In this document: piece after piece, positions 43,472 to 50,545 of the stretch
Position numbering within the stretch: position 1 is the stretch's first letter
Layout: each line of letters opens with the position of its first letter
From: Bremerella sp. TYQ1
GTDB taxonomy: Bacteria; Planctomycetota; Planctomycetia; Pirellulales; Pirellulaceae
Length of the DNA stretch: 64,000 nucleotides
Direction of reading: 5' to 3'
Assembly: GCF_020150455.1 (NCBI RefSeq)
Contig: NZ_CP083740.1
Coordinates: 4,464,001-4,528,000, forward strand
Position numbers and translations under genes: made by a program
The notes under the pieces: model-generated
Told to the model about the DNA's origin: nothing
Database searches by the model: none
Seen by the model: only the letters and a program-made list of their open reading frames with translations

Positions 43472-44113
43472 ATGGTCCGTTTGGCAGTTCTATTGAGCAT
43501 CCTCCTCTTTCTGGGATGCGATAGCGAAAACGTCTTTAACTCCGATAGCAATCCGGTGCTGCTGGACCAGATCGCGTTGCAATATCAGAACGAAGAGATC
43601 GAAGAAGCACGCACCAAAATGCTTGCTTACTTAAAGAAGTACCCCAAAGATGATCTCGCCTGGACCATCCTCGGCAACATGTATCAAGACTTGGACGACT
43701 ACGAAAAAGCCCAAAGCGCGTACGACAAAGCGGTCAAAATCAACCCGCGTCGTGTTGAAGCGTTGACCGGACTCGGCGTGCTGCACCGCAAGAACGGCAA
43801 CAACGAAGAAGCCATGCGAGCGTACGAAAAGTCGGTTGCCATTAACCCCGAATATGCCCAGGCCTATTCCAGCATGGTCACCATCGCCCTGATGCAGCAC
43901 GAGGACCAAAAGGCGCTTGAGTATGGCGAGAAAGCCTACCAGCTCGATAAGGAAGATCCTGTCATCGCCGCGAACCTGGCCATCGCCTATCACTATAACG
44001 ACGACTTCGCCAATCGAGACAAGCTGACGCTCGCGGCCAAAAAACTGGATTATAAGAACCTCGATATCCTCGACAAAATCTACTCCGGCGAAATGACGAT
44101 TCGCGACGAGTAG
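43472..44113 (+). CDS. TPR-repeat lipoprotein
   Basis: 213 residues. Lipobox LLFLGC at Cys16. At least four tetratricopeptide repeats follow: KYPKDDLAWTILGNMYQDLD-type, YEKAQSAYDKAVKINPRRVE, NNEEAMRAYEKSVAINPEYA, EDQKALEYGEKAYQLDKEDP. TPR lipoproteins in Gram-negatives act in envelope assembly (BamD, LpoA-type or pilus secretin assembly). Partner unknown. A strong convergent terminator follows. Confidence 0.85.
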   Translation: MVRLAVLLSILLFLGCDSENVFNSDSNPVLLDQIALQYQNEEIEEARTKMLAYLKKYPKDDLAWTILGNMYQDLDDYEKAQSAYDKAVKINPRRVEALTGLGVLHRKNGNNEEAMRAYEKSVAINPEYAQAYSSMVTIALMQHEDQKALEYGEKAYQLDKEDPVIAANLAIAYHYNDDFANRDKLTLAAKKLDYKNLDILDKIYSGEMTIRDE

Positions 44114-44163
44114 TTCACGCACAGCTTACCTGGTGCCACGTTGGTTTCTCTTCAGAATGGAAA

Positions 44164-44198
44164 ACGGCACACGAACCGATGCTCGATTCGTGTGCCGT
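44164..44198. terminator. convergent terminator hairpin
   Basis: Perfect 12-bp stem ACGGCACACGAA (44164-44175) / TTCGTGTGCCGT (44187-44198), with T-containing tail. Shared by the TPR lipoprotein and the DUF4198 operon. Confidence 0.75.
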
Positions 44199-44270
44199 AT
44201 TGTTTCATCGTTTCGCCTGTCGTTCTGTGCCGTTCGCATCACTGCTGACACAGGACGAACAAGCACCGCC

Positions 44271-45068
44271 CTAGCCGCAGCAAGGGCAACGTTCCGGGAC
44301 GATGACCGTCATCGACGCGCTGTAGGCTGTCTTGTCGAAGCCTTCTCCTTGGGCATCTTCATCGGTCACGTGGACGACGACAAGATACTGATCGCCACTC
44401 TTCGGGGTGAAGCTGGCCATGCCGTTCTCGTCAGTCTTTCGTTCGTACGTTTCGTCGAATCCTTCCTTGAGTGTTTCGCGGCGTGGAATGAACGAAACGA
44501 CGGTGTCCTGCAAGGGCTTGCCATGAAAGAGCAACTGTACTTCGATCGGCTTACCAGGTCCCAGCGGAGCGACAGGATTCGCCGTCGGTACTAGTTCCAA
44601 TGCGTGTCCCAGCGGCTTTTCGTAGCCGGTCAAATCGACAGGCACTTTGTCCAGGCTTTCGCTGACGATGAAAAACGTCTTGCTGCTTTTCATCGCACGA
44701 ATCGGCGTTCCATGGTTCACGATCTTATCCAGCGTGTGGCTTACCATGTAGAGGCCCGGTTTGTCGGCGACATACTTGGCGTTCCAAAAGCCTTCCTTCG
44801 GGGCGTAGCCGGTGTCGACGGCGACACTCTGAGCATCGAACTTCTCACCACTGGGCGAGATCACTTCCCACGTCAGATCTTCCAGGCCGATCTTGCTGGC
44901 CAGTTTGAAGTCGCGGTGATGGTTTCCATGATTGCCCAGCTTCAAGTCGGTGTAGATCGCATCGCCGGGGCGAATGATATTCGTGTTGGTTTCGACCCAG
45001 GTATCGTGGGCGAACGCCGGAGTCGCTAAAGCCGCGATCAGCAGAGTGATAGAGAGAAAATGTTTCAT
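44271..45068 (-). CDS. DUF4198 (nickel/cobalt transport associated) protein
   Basis: 265 residues. Signal peptide ends near residue 20 (ATPAFAHD). Starts HDTWVETNTNIIRPG, the beginning of the DUF4198 domain; later KFDAQSVAVDTGY, FVSHTL-type HTLDKIVNHG, TDENGMASFTPKSGDQYLVVVH. C-terminus CPCCG is a metal-binding tail. DUF4198 proteins are extracellular or periplasmic, linked to nickel transport by gene context in some bacteria. Here it follows two DUF1559 genes, so it may act as an Ig-like partner of pseudopilins rather than with a transporter. Confidence 0.85.
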   Translation of the reverse strand: MKHFLSITLLIAALATPAFAHDTWVETNTNIIRPGDAIYTDLKLGNHGNHHRDFKLASKIGLEDLTWEVISPSGEKFDAQSVAVDTGYAPKEGFWNAKYVADKPGLYMVSHTLDKIVNHGTPIRAMKSSKTFFIVSESLDKVPVDLTGYEKPLGHALELVPTANPVAPLGPGKPIEVQLLFHGKPLQDTVVSFIPRRETLKEGFDETYERKTDENGMASFTPKSGDQYLVVVHVTDEDAQGEGFDKTAYSASMTVIVPERCPCCG

Positions 45069-45103
45069 TTGATTTACCTTGTTATGCAGAAGTTGTGTTG
45101 AAG

Positions 45104-46108
45104 TTAAAATTCGCCGAGGACTTCACCGCCCCCTTTGGTACCTAGCGCACGCCAGGTCGTTAGATTGATCGTCTCCGCAACGAAGCGAACCGATCCATCG
45201 GCTAGTCCCAGCTGAACGCCGCCCGGATGTTGGCTGCGTGGAGCAAACCAGCCGAAACCGTTGCGATGCACGTCAGGGTTCTGGTTGTTGGGAGCCATGT
45301 ACGTATTGAACGTAGTCATATGCTCTCGTCCCCAGATCCACGAGCCACGCCCTTTGCCGTCAATGTTTCCGGCACCGCTGGCGGCCGTGACCATGTCGGG
45401 GTTATGGCCCGGTGCTCCGGTGAAGCCTTCTCCGGCTCCGCCCATGCCACCACCTCCGTAACGTGCCATCTGGCGTTTCGGACTTGTCACCGTCCCGCTG
45501 CCTTCCGTCTTGTCCCCTAACAGCGACTCAGAAAGAACGGCCGTGTTGGAAGTGCCGTCGGTCATGTCGCGGAACTTGGCCTGCGATCCCCACCAGAACA
45601 TGCCGTTGGTGGCGGCCCTGGTATCGTAGTTCGATCCCGTTCCATCACCGGTGCAGACGACATAGTTGGTGCCTGCAAACGAGTAGTCGCCGGTGTTGCT
45701 GTTGTCGAAGACCGGATCTTCCCCATCGCTAGGGCACAGGAACAATTCCACGACTTTCTCCGCGGCAGGGCCGTGAAGCGGATTGAGCTGTTGGCTTCCT
45801 CCAGAACCGGTCATCAGCGGGACGCTGAAATCGATCAGCTCCTGGAGGTTGCCTTGCTCGACGAAGGGCAGGATCTTCGCTTGCACACTGAATCCATAGG
45901 CACTTTCAAACGGCAGCCCTGGAAACCGGGTATAGGTGCTTTCGTAGTTATGCATCGCCAAAACCAGCTGCTTTTGCTGGTTGGTACACTGCATCCGCCG
46001 CGCCGCTTCACGAGCTTGCTGCACGGCCGGCAAAAGAAGTGCGATCAAGATTCCGATGATGGCAATCACCACCAGAAGCTCGACCAGCGTAAACGCTTGT
46101 CGTTTCAT
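45104..46108 (-). CDS. DUF1559 protein with pseudopilin N-terminus
   Basis: 334 residues. [16 protein letters not shown] start (cleavage before Phe5, Glu at +5), then [12 protein letters not shown], later [17 protein letters not shown] and [11 protein letters not shown] near the end. Same architecture as the genes at 3907 and 46189; the 5' 100 bases are nearly identical to the next gene, so the N-termini share a recent origin or are kept alike by gene conversion. Exported by a type II-like pseudopilin route; detailed function unknown. Confidence 0.93.
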   Translation of the reverse strand: MKRQAFTLVELLVVIAIIGILIALLLPAVQQAREAARRMQCTNQQKQLVLAMHNYESTYTRFPGLPFESAYGFSVQAKILPFVEQGNLQELIDFSVPLMTGSGGSQQLNPLHGPAAEKVVELFLCPSDGEDPVFDNSNTGDYSFAGTNYVVCTGDGTGSNYDTRAATNGMFWWGSQAKFRDMTDGTSNTAVLSESLLGDKTEGSGTVTSPKRQMARYGGGGMGGAGEGFTGAPGHNPDMVTAASGAGNIDGKGRGSWIWGREHMTTFNTYMAPNNQNPDVHRNGFGWFAPRSQHPGGVQLGLADGSVRFVAETINLTTWRALGTKGGGEVLGEF

Positions 46109-46188
46109 GGTTAGACTTCCTTAAAGACGCACCGCCAGCAAACCAGACGTTCGCCTGGTCGCTCGCGATGCGGCAATCATCGAATGGT

Positions 46189-47142
46189 TTAGTAGTCAGA
46201 CACAACTTCGCCGCCGCCGCGTGTCGCGAGGGCGCGCCAAACTTCGATCGCAACCGTTTCTGCGACAAAACGAGCACTGCCGTCCACCATCGCTACTTGA
46301 ACGCCGCCAGGGTGCTGGCTGCGGGCACTCGTGATCGCGAAGTTGTGATACCCGTTGTGGCAATCAGGGTTGTTCGAGTTCGGGCCGTACCAATGGTTGT
46401 ACATCGTGTCGGCGAGGTGGCCGTTGATCCACTTCGCACCACGTTGCCCCGACCACGCCGGAGCACCACTGGCCGTACAAGCCGATTCGGTCGTTTGTGT
46501 CGACGTATCCAGTTCGATCACGCGAAAGCGAAAATCGTTGTTCGTCGGTGCGGCCGTACCACCATCGCCGAGCAGATGTTCGCTGAAGACCACCGTATTG
46601 CTGGTGCCGTCGGTGACGTCGCGGAAGCTGATCTTCGACAACGAAAAGATCACGCCATCGGTCTTGGAAACCGAACCGTCATCGCTGCTGTCGCCAATGT
46701 TGTTGATGCCGCTTCCTGCGTTGGCCGGATAGCTGATACCGCCGTAAATCGAGCCAGGAACCTGGTCCTTATCGCTCGGGCAAAGCAGCATGTCGATGGT
46801 CGTTTGCGCGGCCGTTTCGTTTTGAGCTGGACCTCCAAACGATGCCAGCGGCGGCGATTTGAAGTCGAGCAAGTCTTGCAGGTTTCCTTGTTCGACATAC
46901 GGCAACAGCTGAGCCTGAGCCGACCAAACCATGGGATAACCCAGTCCGCCGGGCGGGAAGCTGCGTAGTGCCGAGTCGTAATTGTGCAGGGCCAGCGTCA
47001 ACTGCTTGAGGTTGTTGGTGCACTGCATCCGCCGAGCCGCCTCGCGGGCCTGTTGTACCGCGGGCAAAAGTAGTGCGATCAAGATCCCGATGATGGCAAT
47101 CACCACCAGCAGCTCGACCAAAGTAAAAGCGTTTCGTTTCAT
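46189..47142 (-). CDS. DUF1559 protein with pseudopilin N-terminus
   Basis: 317 residues from ATG 47142; the frame is open for 49 codons upstream, where those residues look random and lack an RBS. Starts [80 protein letters not shown]. The first gene of a three-gene set (DUF1559, DUF1559, DUF4198) on the minus strand, so likely leads the operon. Confidence 0.93.
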   Translation of the reverse strand: MKRNAFTLVELLVVIAIIGILIALLLPAVQQAREAARRMQCTNNLKQLTLALHNYDSALRSFPPGGLGYPMVWSAQAQLLPYVEQGNLQDLLDFKSPPLASFGGPAQNETAAQTTIDMLLCPSDKDQVPGSIYGGISYPANAGSGINNIGDSSDDGSVSKTDGVIFSLSKISFRDVTDGTSNTVVFSEHLLGDGGTAAPTNNDFRFRVIELDTSTQTTESACTASGAPAWSGQRGAKWINGHLADTMYNHWYGPNSNNPDCHNGYHNFAITSARSQHPGGVQVAMVDGSARFVAETVAIEVWRALATRGGGEVVSDY

Positions 47143-47334
47143 GATTATGTTTTGGGAAAGTATGTAACGTGTTGGTAAGAGATGACGAGATTTCGTTCTC
47201 GCCAAGCGATGAAGTTCCACCGTATGGCCCGCTATCTGGCATCCTTTCTCCATAGAGAGGGAGCAAGATCGGAGCTTTGGCGCAATCACGCGCGCAGCAG
47301 CGCACGCAGGAACATCAGGTGGAAAGAAACACGT

Positions 47335-47979
47335 TTAGACCCGGGGAGGTGGCGGGTCCGGGGCGGCGCGGAAAGAGTTGGGCCGCAGTAGAGAACCAGG
47401 AGGCATCGCATCGGTATCCAATGCCACCAGGGGACCGGCACCCAGATCGAATTCCAGGACCGGTGAGTAAATCAGCGTGATGCTGGCCAACGCATGGCAC
47501 TGCATCGAATTCGTCAACGAGATCGGCCGCGAAGTGGGAACTTCCTTCGGCATGTTGCTCGAACCAGAGCAAGATCCGCTGGCACAAGAGGCATCGTTTC
47601 CAGCCGCCGAATCGGCACCCCGAAGCGTGCATAGCGCGGCGTAGACGTCTGGCTTCAGGTCCTTTTTGCCGCAGAACTCGGACGAAGTGTCGATCGAAGC
47701 ACGGACTTCAGCCAGAAAATATTCCGGCGGTTCGACCTGATTCTTCTGAGCCCAGGCCAGTTTTTCGGTCCGGCTGAAGCAGCAGCAATGGTTCCAGCAG
47801 TTGCCAGCATTGCGGCATGTGCACGCATGATCCTGGCACATGAACGGCACGCTGGTGTCCTTAAAACTCGGCACCGACAGCGTGATTCCGGCTCCCCACA
47901 ACAGCATAACGCCCAACAGGATAAACGTAACGATACGTTCTCCGAGCGTTTTTTCGGTAAGCTGATGCCACGCGTGCAT
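47335..47979 (-). CDS. Cys-rich membrane-anchored hypothetical protein
   Basis: 214 residues. One N-terminal membrane helix (about 12-36: GERIVTFILLGVMLLWGAGI). Then a cysteine-dense segment at about residues 48-70: C-Q-D-H-A-C-T-C-R-N-A-G-N-C-W-N-H-C-C-C (eight Cys) and later CGKKDLKPDVY, C-T-L, CASGSC. A long Ser/Pro tail closes the protein. Possible metal or Fe-S binding, or structural disulfides outside the membrane. I do not recognise the family. It lies about 190 bases upstream of the DUF1559 operon, same strand. Confidence 0.6.
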   Translation of the reverse strand: MHAWHQLTEKTLGERIVTFILLGVMLLWGAGITLSVPSFKDTSVPFMCQDHACTCRNAGNCWNHCCCFSRTEKLAWAQKNQVEPPEYFLAEVRASIDTSSEFCGKKDLKPDVYAALCTLRGADSAAGNDASCASGSCSGSSNMPKEVPTSRPISLTNSMQCHALASITLIYSPVLEFDLGAGPLVALDTDAMPPGSLLRPNSFRAAPDPPPPRV

Positions 47980-48272
47980 CGCGGTAGAGTGTCTTTCCGG
48001 GGGAGGAAGTCGTCGGTGGGGCCCGATCGTGCGGGAAACGTCGATTGTAATGCGCCGTTAGGGGGCAAACAAGTTTCGTCGCGGAAACGGCTGACATTTG
48101 AGGCTCGCGGGATGCGGACTGAAACCACCCGAGCCAACCGCTTCGTTTTTGGTATCAAGCCTAGCGTTCCCGGGCATCGACGGTTTACCATAAGATGAAG
48201 CGGCGTAGGCCATTGCGTGCCAAGGCGTCGTACGACTTGGATTTCGTTCCCGATGCGAAAGAATTCAATAAC

Positions 48273-48620
48273 GTGAAGCAAATCATTGCCATCGTGAAGC
48301 CTTACCTGGCCGAGAAGGTGCTCGACACCCTCAGCCGTGCCCCGCTGGAAGCGTTGAACGTCCGCGAGGTGAAAGGCTTCGGCCGGCAGAAAAACTATCT
48401 CGACGAATACAGCGAGAGCGAATATTCCAAAACGTTTCTGCCCAAGATCGAAATCAGTATGTGGCTGGACGATTCGCGTGTCGAAGAAACGGTTCGCAAA
48501 ATTGTGGCGGTTGCCCGCAGCGGCCGAATGGGAGACGGCAAGATCTTTGTCATGCCGATGACCTTCGCTGCCGACATGATCGACTTCGCCGAATACGAAG
48601 CCAAGCAGAAAGAAAGTTAG
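48273..48620 (+). CDS. PII nitrogen regulatory protein
   Basis: 115 residues if it starts at GTG 48273; an ATG at 48195 would add 26 residues. The GTG start is preferred since it puts the conserved T-loop Tyr at exactly 46 and 51 (DEY-SES-EYS) as in E. coli GlnB. Signature GFGRQKNYLDEY, IEISMWLDDSRVEETV, and SGRMGDGKIFVMPM. Trimeric sensor of ATP/ADP and 2-oxoglutarate that regulates glutamine synthetase adenylylation and ammonium transport; Tyr51 is the uridylylation site in enteric homologues. GlnE, one of its classic targets, is encoded 2 kb downstream. Confidence 0.92.
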   Translation: MKQIIAIVKPYLAEKVLDTLSRAPLEALNVREVKGFGRQKNYLDEYSESEYSKTFLPKIEISMWLDDSRVEETVRKIVAVARSGRMGDGKIFVMPMTFAADMIDFAEYEAKQKES

Positions 48621-48644
48621 CCGCCGCTGAGGACCATCTTGGGT

Positions 48645-48708
48645 GCCACTGGCTCGGTCAGTGCGTACGGGTGAAACGGTTGCACGTTATCCACTGGTTT
48701 GGCCAGTG
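48645..48708. repeat. paired CACTGG hairpins in intergenic region
   Basis: Two adjacent imperfect hairpins: CACTGGC / GTCAGTG (48647-48663) and CACTGG-TTTGG-CCAGTG (48692-48708). Spacing suggests a dispersed GGGTGCCACTGGC-type repeat that I associate with planctomycete intergenic DNA. It separates the PII gene from the next gene. Confidence 0.4.
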
Positions 48709-48739
48709 CCGCCCGAATCCAACTCAAGGAGTCTTTCCC

Positions 48740-49249
48740 ATGCGACATCTGCTCATCGGTTTGATTGCCGTCGCCATCTTTTTGGCGGTCACGTTCTATG
48801 CCTCGGCGAAGCTTCGCAGCGAAGAGCCTGTTGTTCGTACGACTCCGGCCGTTCCCTATTACTTGCAGCCGCAACTCTTGCCGCGGCGACGTTCGGTTTT
48901 CGATACGCTCTACAGTGGACGAACTCGGGTCAATCCGGTTGAGAAGCAACTGATCCGCGAAGAGTACGATGTCACCGGCAAGTTGCCGATCTTGCCAGAG
49001 AAACGAGACCCGCGTCTTCGCGATGCGGCCGGCAATGTGTTGCCCTCGAGCGATCCACTACGCAATTTGACGGGGCCGCGGCTCGGCACGCAGCGCACCA
49101 CGCGCGATCCCCTGATGCGAAACCGTCTCTCACCAAGTCAACGGACCGAGCAGCAACTTTTCCGCGGTCCTTCCCGCCCCGGCATGATCGCCCCCAGAGC
49201 CCAGCAACAGCGTAGCACCCCTTCGGCCAGAGACTTGGGACGTCCTTAA
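48740..49249 (+). CDS. signal-anchored Pro/Arg-rich hypothetical protein
   Basis: 169 residues from ATG 48740 with AAGGAG upstream; a long frame from 48461 is antisense-like and ignored. N-terminal membrane helix (LIGLIAVAIFLAVTFYA, about 4-21). The rest is low complexity with Arg/Pro/Gln (RRRSVFDTLYSGRTRV, TGKLPILPEKRDPRLRDA, TPSARDLGRP). Two short repeats begin with R-N-L / R-D-P. Not recognised. It could be an unstructured exported or membrane protein. Confidence 0.6.
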   Translation: MRHLLIGLIAVAIFLAVTFYASAKLRSEEPVVRTTPAVPYYLQPQLLPRRRSVFDTLYSGRTRVNPVEKQLIREEYDVTGKLPILPEKRDPRLRDAAGNVLPSSDPLRNLTGPRLGTQRTTRDPLMRNRLSPSQRTEQQLFRGPSRPGMIAPRAQQQRSTPSARDLGRP

Positions 49250-49291
49250 AAGCAAGCAGCTCTTCGAGTGGACTCCCTGGCAGCGCCTCGC

Positions 49292-49834
49292 TTATCCCGG
49301 CAGGCGAAAGTACGTTTCGGTTTTGACGATCGCATTGTCGTCGGGAAACGTGTGGAAGGCTTGGATAAAGACGCTGCGAGTTCTCGTTTCGGCGTTCATG
49401 TAGCTGACGGCGCCCATGTTCATGCGACCGCTCGAATCGAATTCGTGCACCAGGCCGACTTTGCGTTCGTCGTTGCACAGTTCGCGCTGGCACAAGCGAA
49501 ACAACTTGGTCGAGACCGCTTCCAGCTGAAAGTTCGTTTGATAGCGGATGCCGCCATGGCATTCGAACTGATCTTTCTGACGCCCTTTGATTTGATAGGT
49601 CATGATTCGCCGCTTCGTTGGCAGCGCTTGATGGGCCGAGGTGCAAACTTCGGTCAGCGTCAAACCTTCGTGCCGCCACGTAAGCACATGGCCGCAGTTG
49701 GTGATATCCATCTTCAGAGTGTACCCTGCCCGCTCGACTGTTCGCGTTTGATACGTCTCGAACAGTTCAGGGTGTAGTGGCCTTGTGTAAAGTTGAAAGG
49801 CCAGCTCGGCAACTCTAGGACGGATAGAAAGCAA
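49292..49834 (-). CDS. DUF2617 family protein
   Basis: 180 residues. Recognised by SIRPRVAELAFQLYTRPLHP, YTLKMDITNCGHVLTW, TLTEVCTSAHQALP, KVGLVHEFDSSGRM and the ending FIQAFHTFPDDNAIVKTET. Typical of planctomycetes; function unknown but soluble and single-domain. No obvious operon; the 5' side faces the long repeat-rich spacer before glnE. Confidence 0.85.
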   Translation of the reverse strand: MLSIRPRVAELAFQLYTRPLHPELFETYQTRTVERAGYTLKMDITNCGHVLTWRHEGLTLTEVCTSAHQALPTKRRIMTYQIKGRQKDQFECHGGIRYQTNFQLEAVSTKLFRLCQRELCNDERKVGLVHEFDSSGRMNMGAVSYMNAETRTRSVFIQAFHTFPDDNAIVKTETYFRLPG

Positions 49835-50545
49835 TGAAAACTCCTTCTCGGTTAATCAGCTTGGCCATGACAATGACAGCACAAGCTTTTAAAGCGGCGA
49901 GATCCTCCTGATCTCGATGACTTACCGACGCGAACGTTTGCGGTGCGTCTACACCAAGCTTAGTTCGATTCGGCGTCCTTGATTATAGACACGCCACAAA
50001 TTCTCGAGGAATACTGTTTTCCGGCATGTCCGAATTTGATTATTTACCGCACGAAAATTTTCGCAAGGACTTGACTTTGAGCATCGCGAAGCGATGCAGT
50101 TGGAAGTTTTCGGTTTTCAGTGTTCAGTTTTCAGCATGAGGGAAGCCAGACGCCACCATGACAGCTTTCTCATACCTGCTTTTTCTCTTGTCCCCTCTCC
50201 TTGGCAGGGAGAGGGCTAGGGTGAGGGTTGTTGAAGCGGTTGTGACATTCGCTTTCACCATGCCTTACGAAGCGAATTTGATTCTTTCCTGCTGAAAACT
50301 GAACACTGAAAACTGAAAACTAACCATAAGTTTGACGAAAATCGGCATCCTCGGGAATGTCAACTTTTTTGCTTGGTTCTGTTCCTGTTAGTTCCTATCG
50401 GAATCGATTTTTTCCGCTTAGAATAGACATTCTCAGAATTTACCGATTCCACGTGCCTGATTGCACTTACGCTGCTTTTTGCACCTCGGCAGACATCGTC
50501 GATCGCACGCGTACGAACTTTTACGAGCGGCTTTTCCAAGCGACC
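49835..50545. other. repeat-rich intergenic spacer before glnE
   Basis: About 710 bases. Holds a CGAGATC/GATCTCG hairpin (49898-49916), GCATCGC-GAA-GCGATGC (50081-50097), and the 217-bp inverted-repeat element described separately. An open frame from 50357 reads into glnE, but the residues before Met64 look random. Confidence 0.55.
50105..50321. mobile_element. 217-bp element with near-perfect 31-bp inverted termini
   Basis: Left end 50105-50135 (AGTTTTCGGTTTTCAGTGTT, then CAGTTTTCAGC) and right end 50291-50321 (GCTGAAAACTGAACACTGAA, then AACTGAAAACT) are inverted repeats matching at 30 of 31 positions. Inside, CCCTCTCC/GGGAGAGGG forms a hairpin at 50193-50215. The length, inverted termini and lack of coding fit a MITE or a stable RNA-forming repeat. 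No target duplication was clear. Confidence 0.6.
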
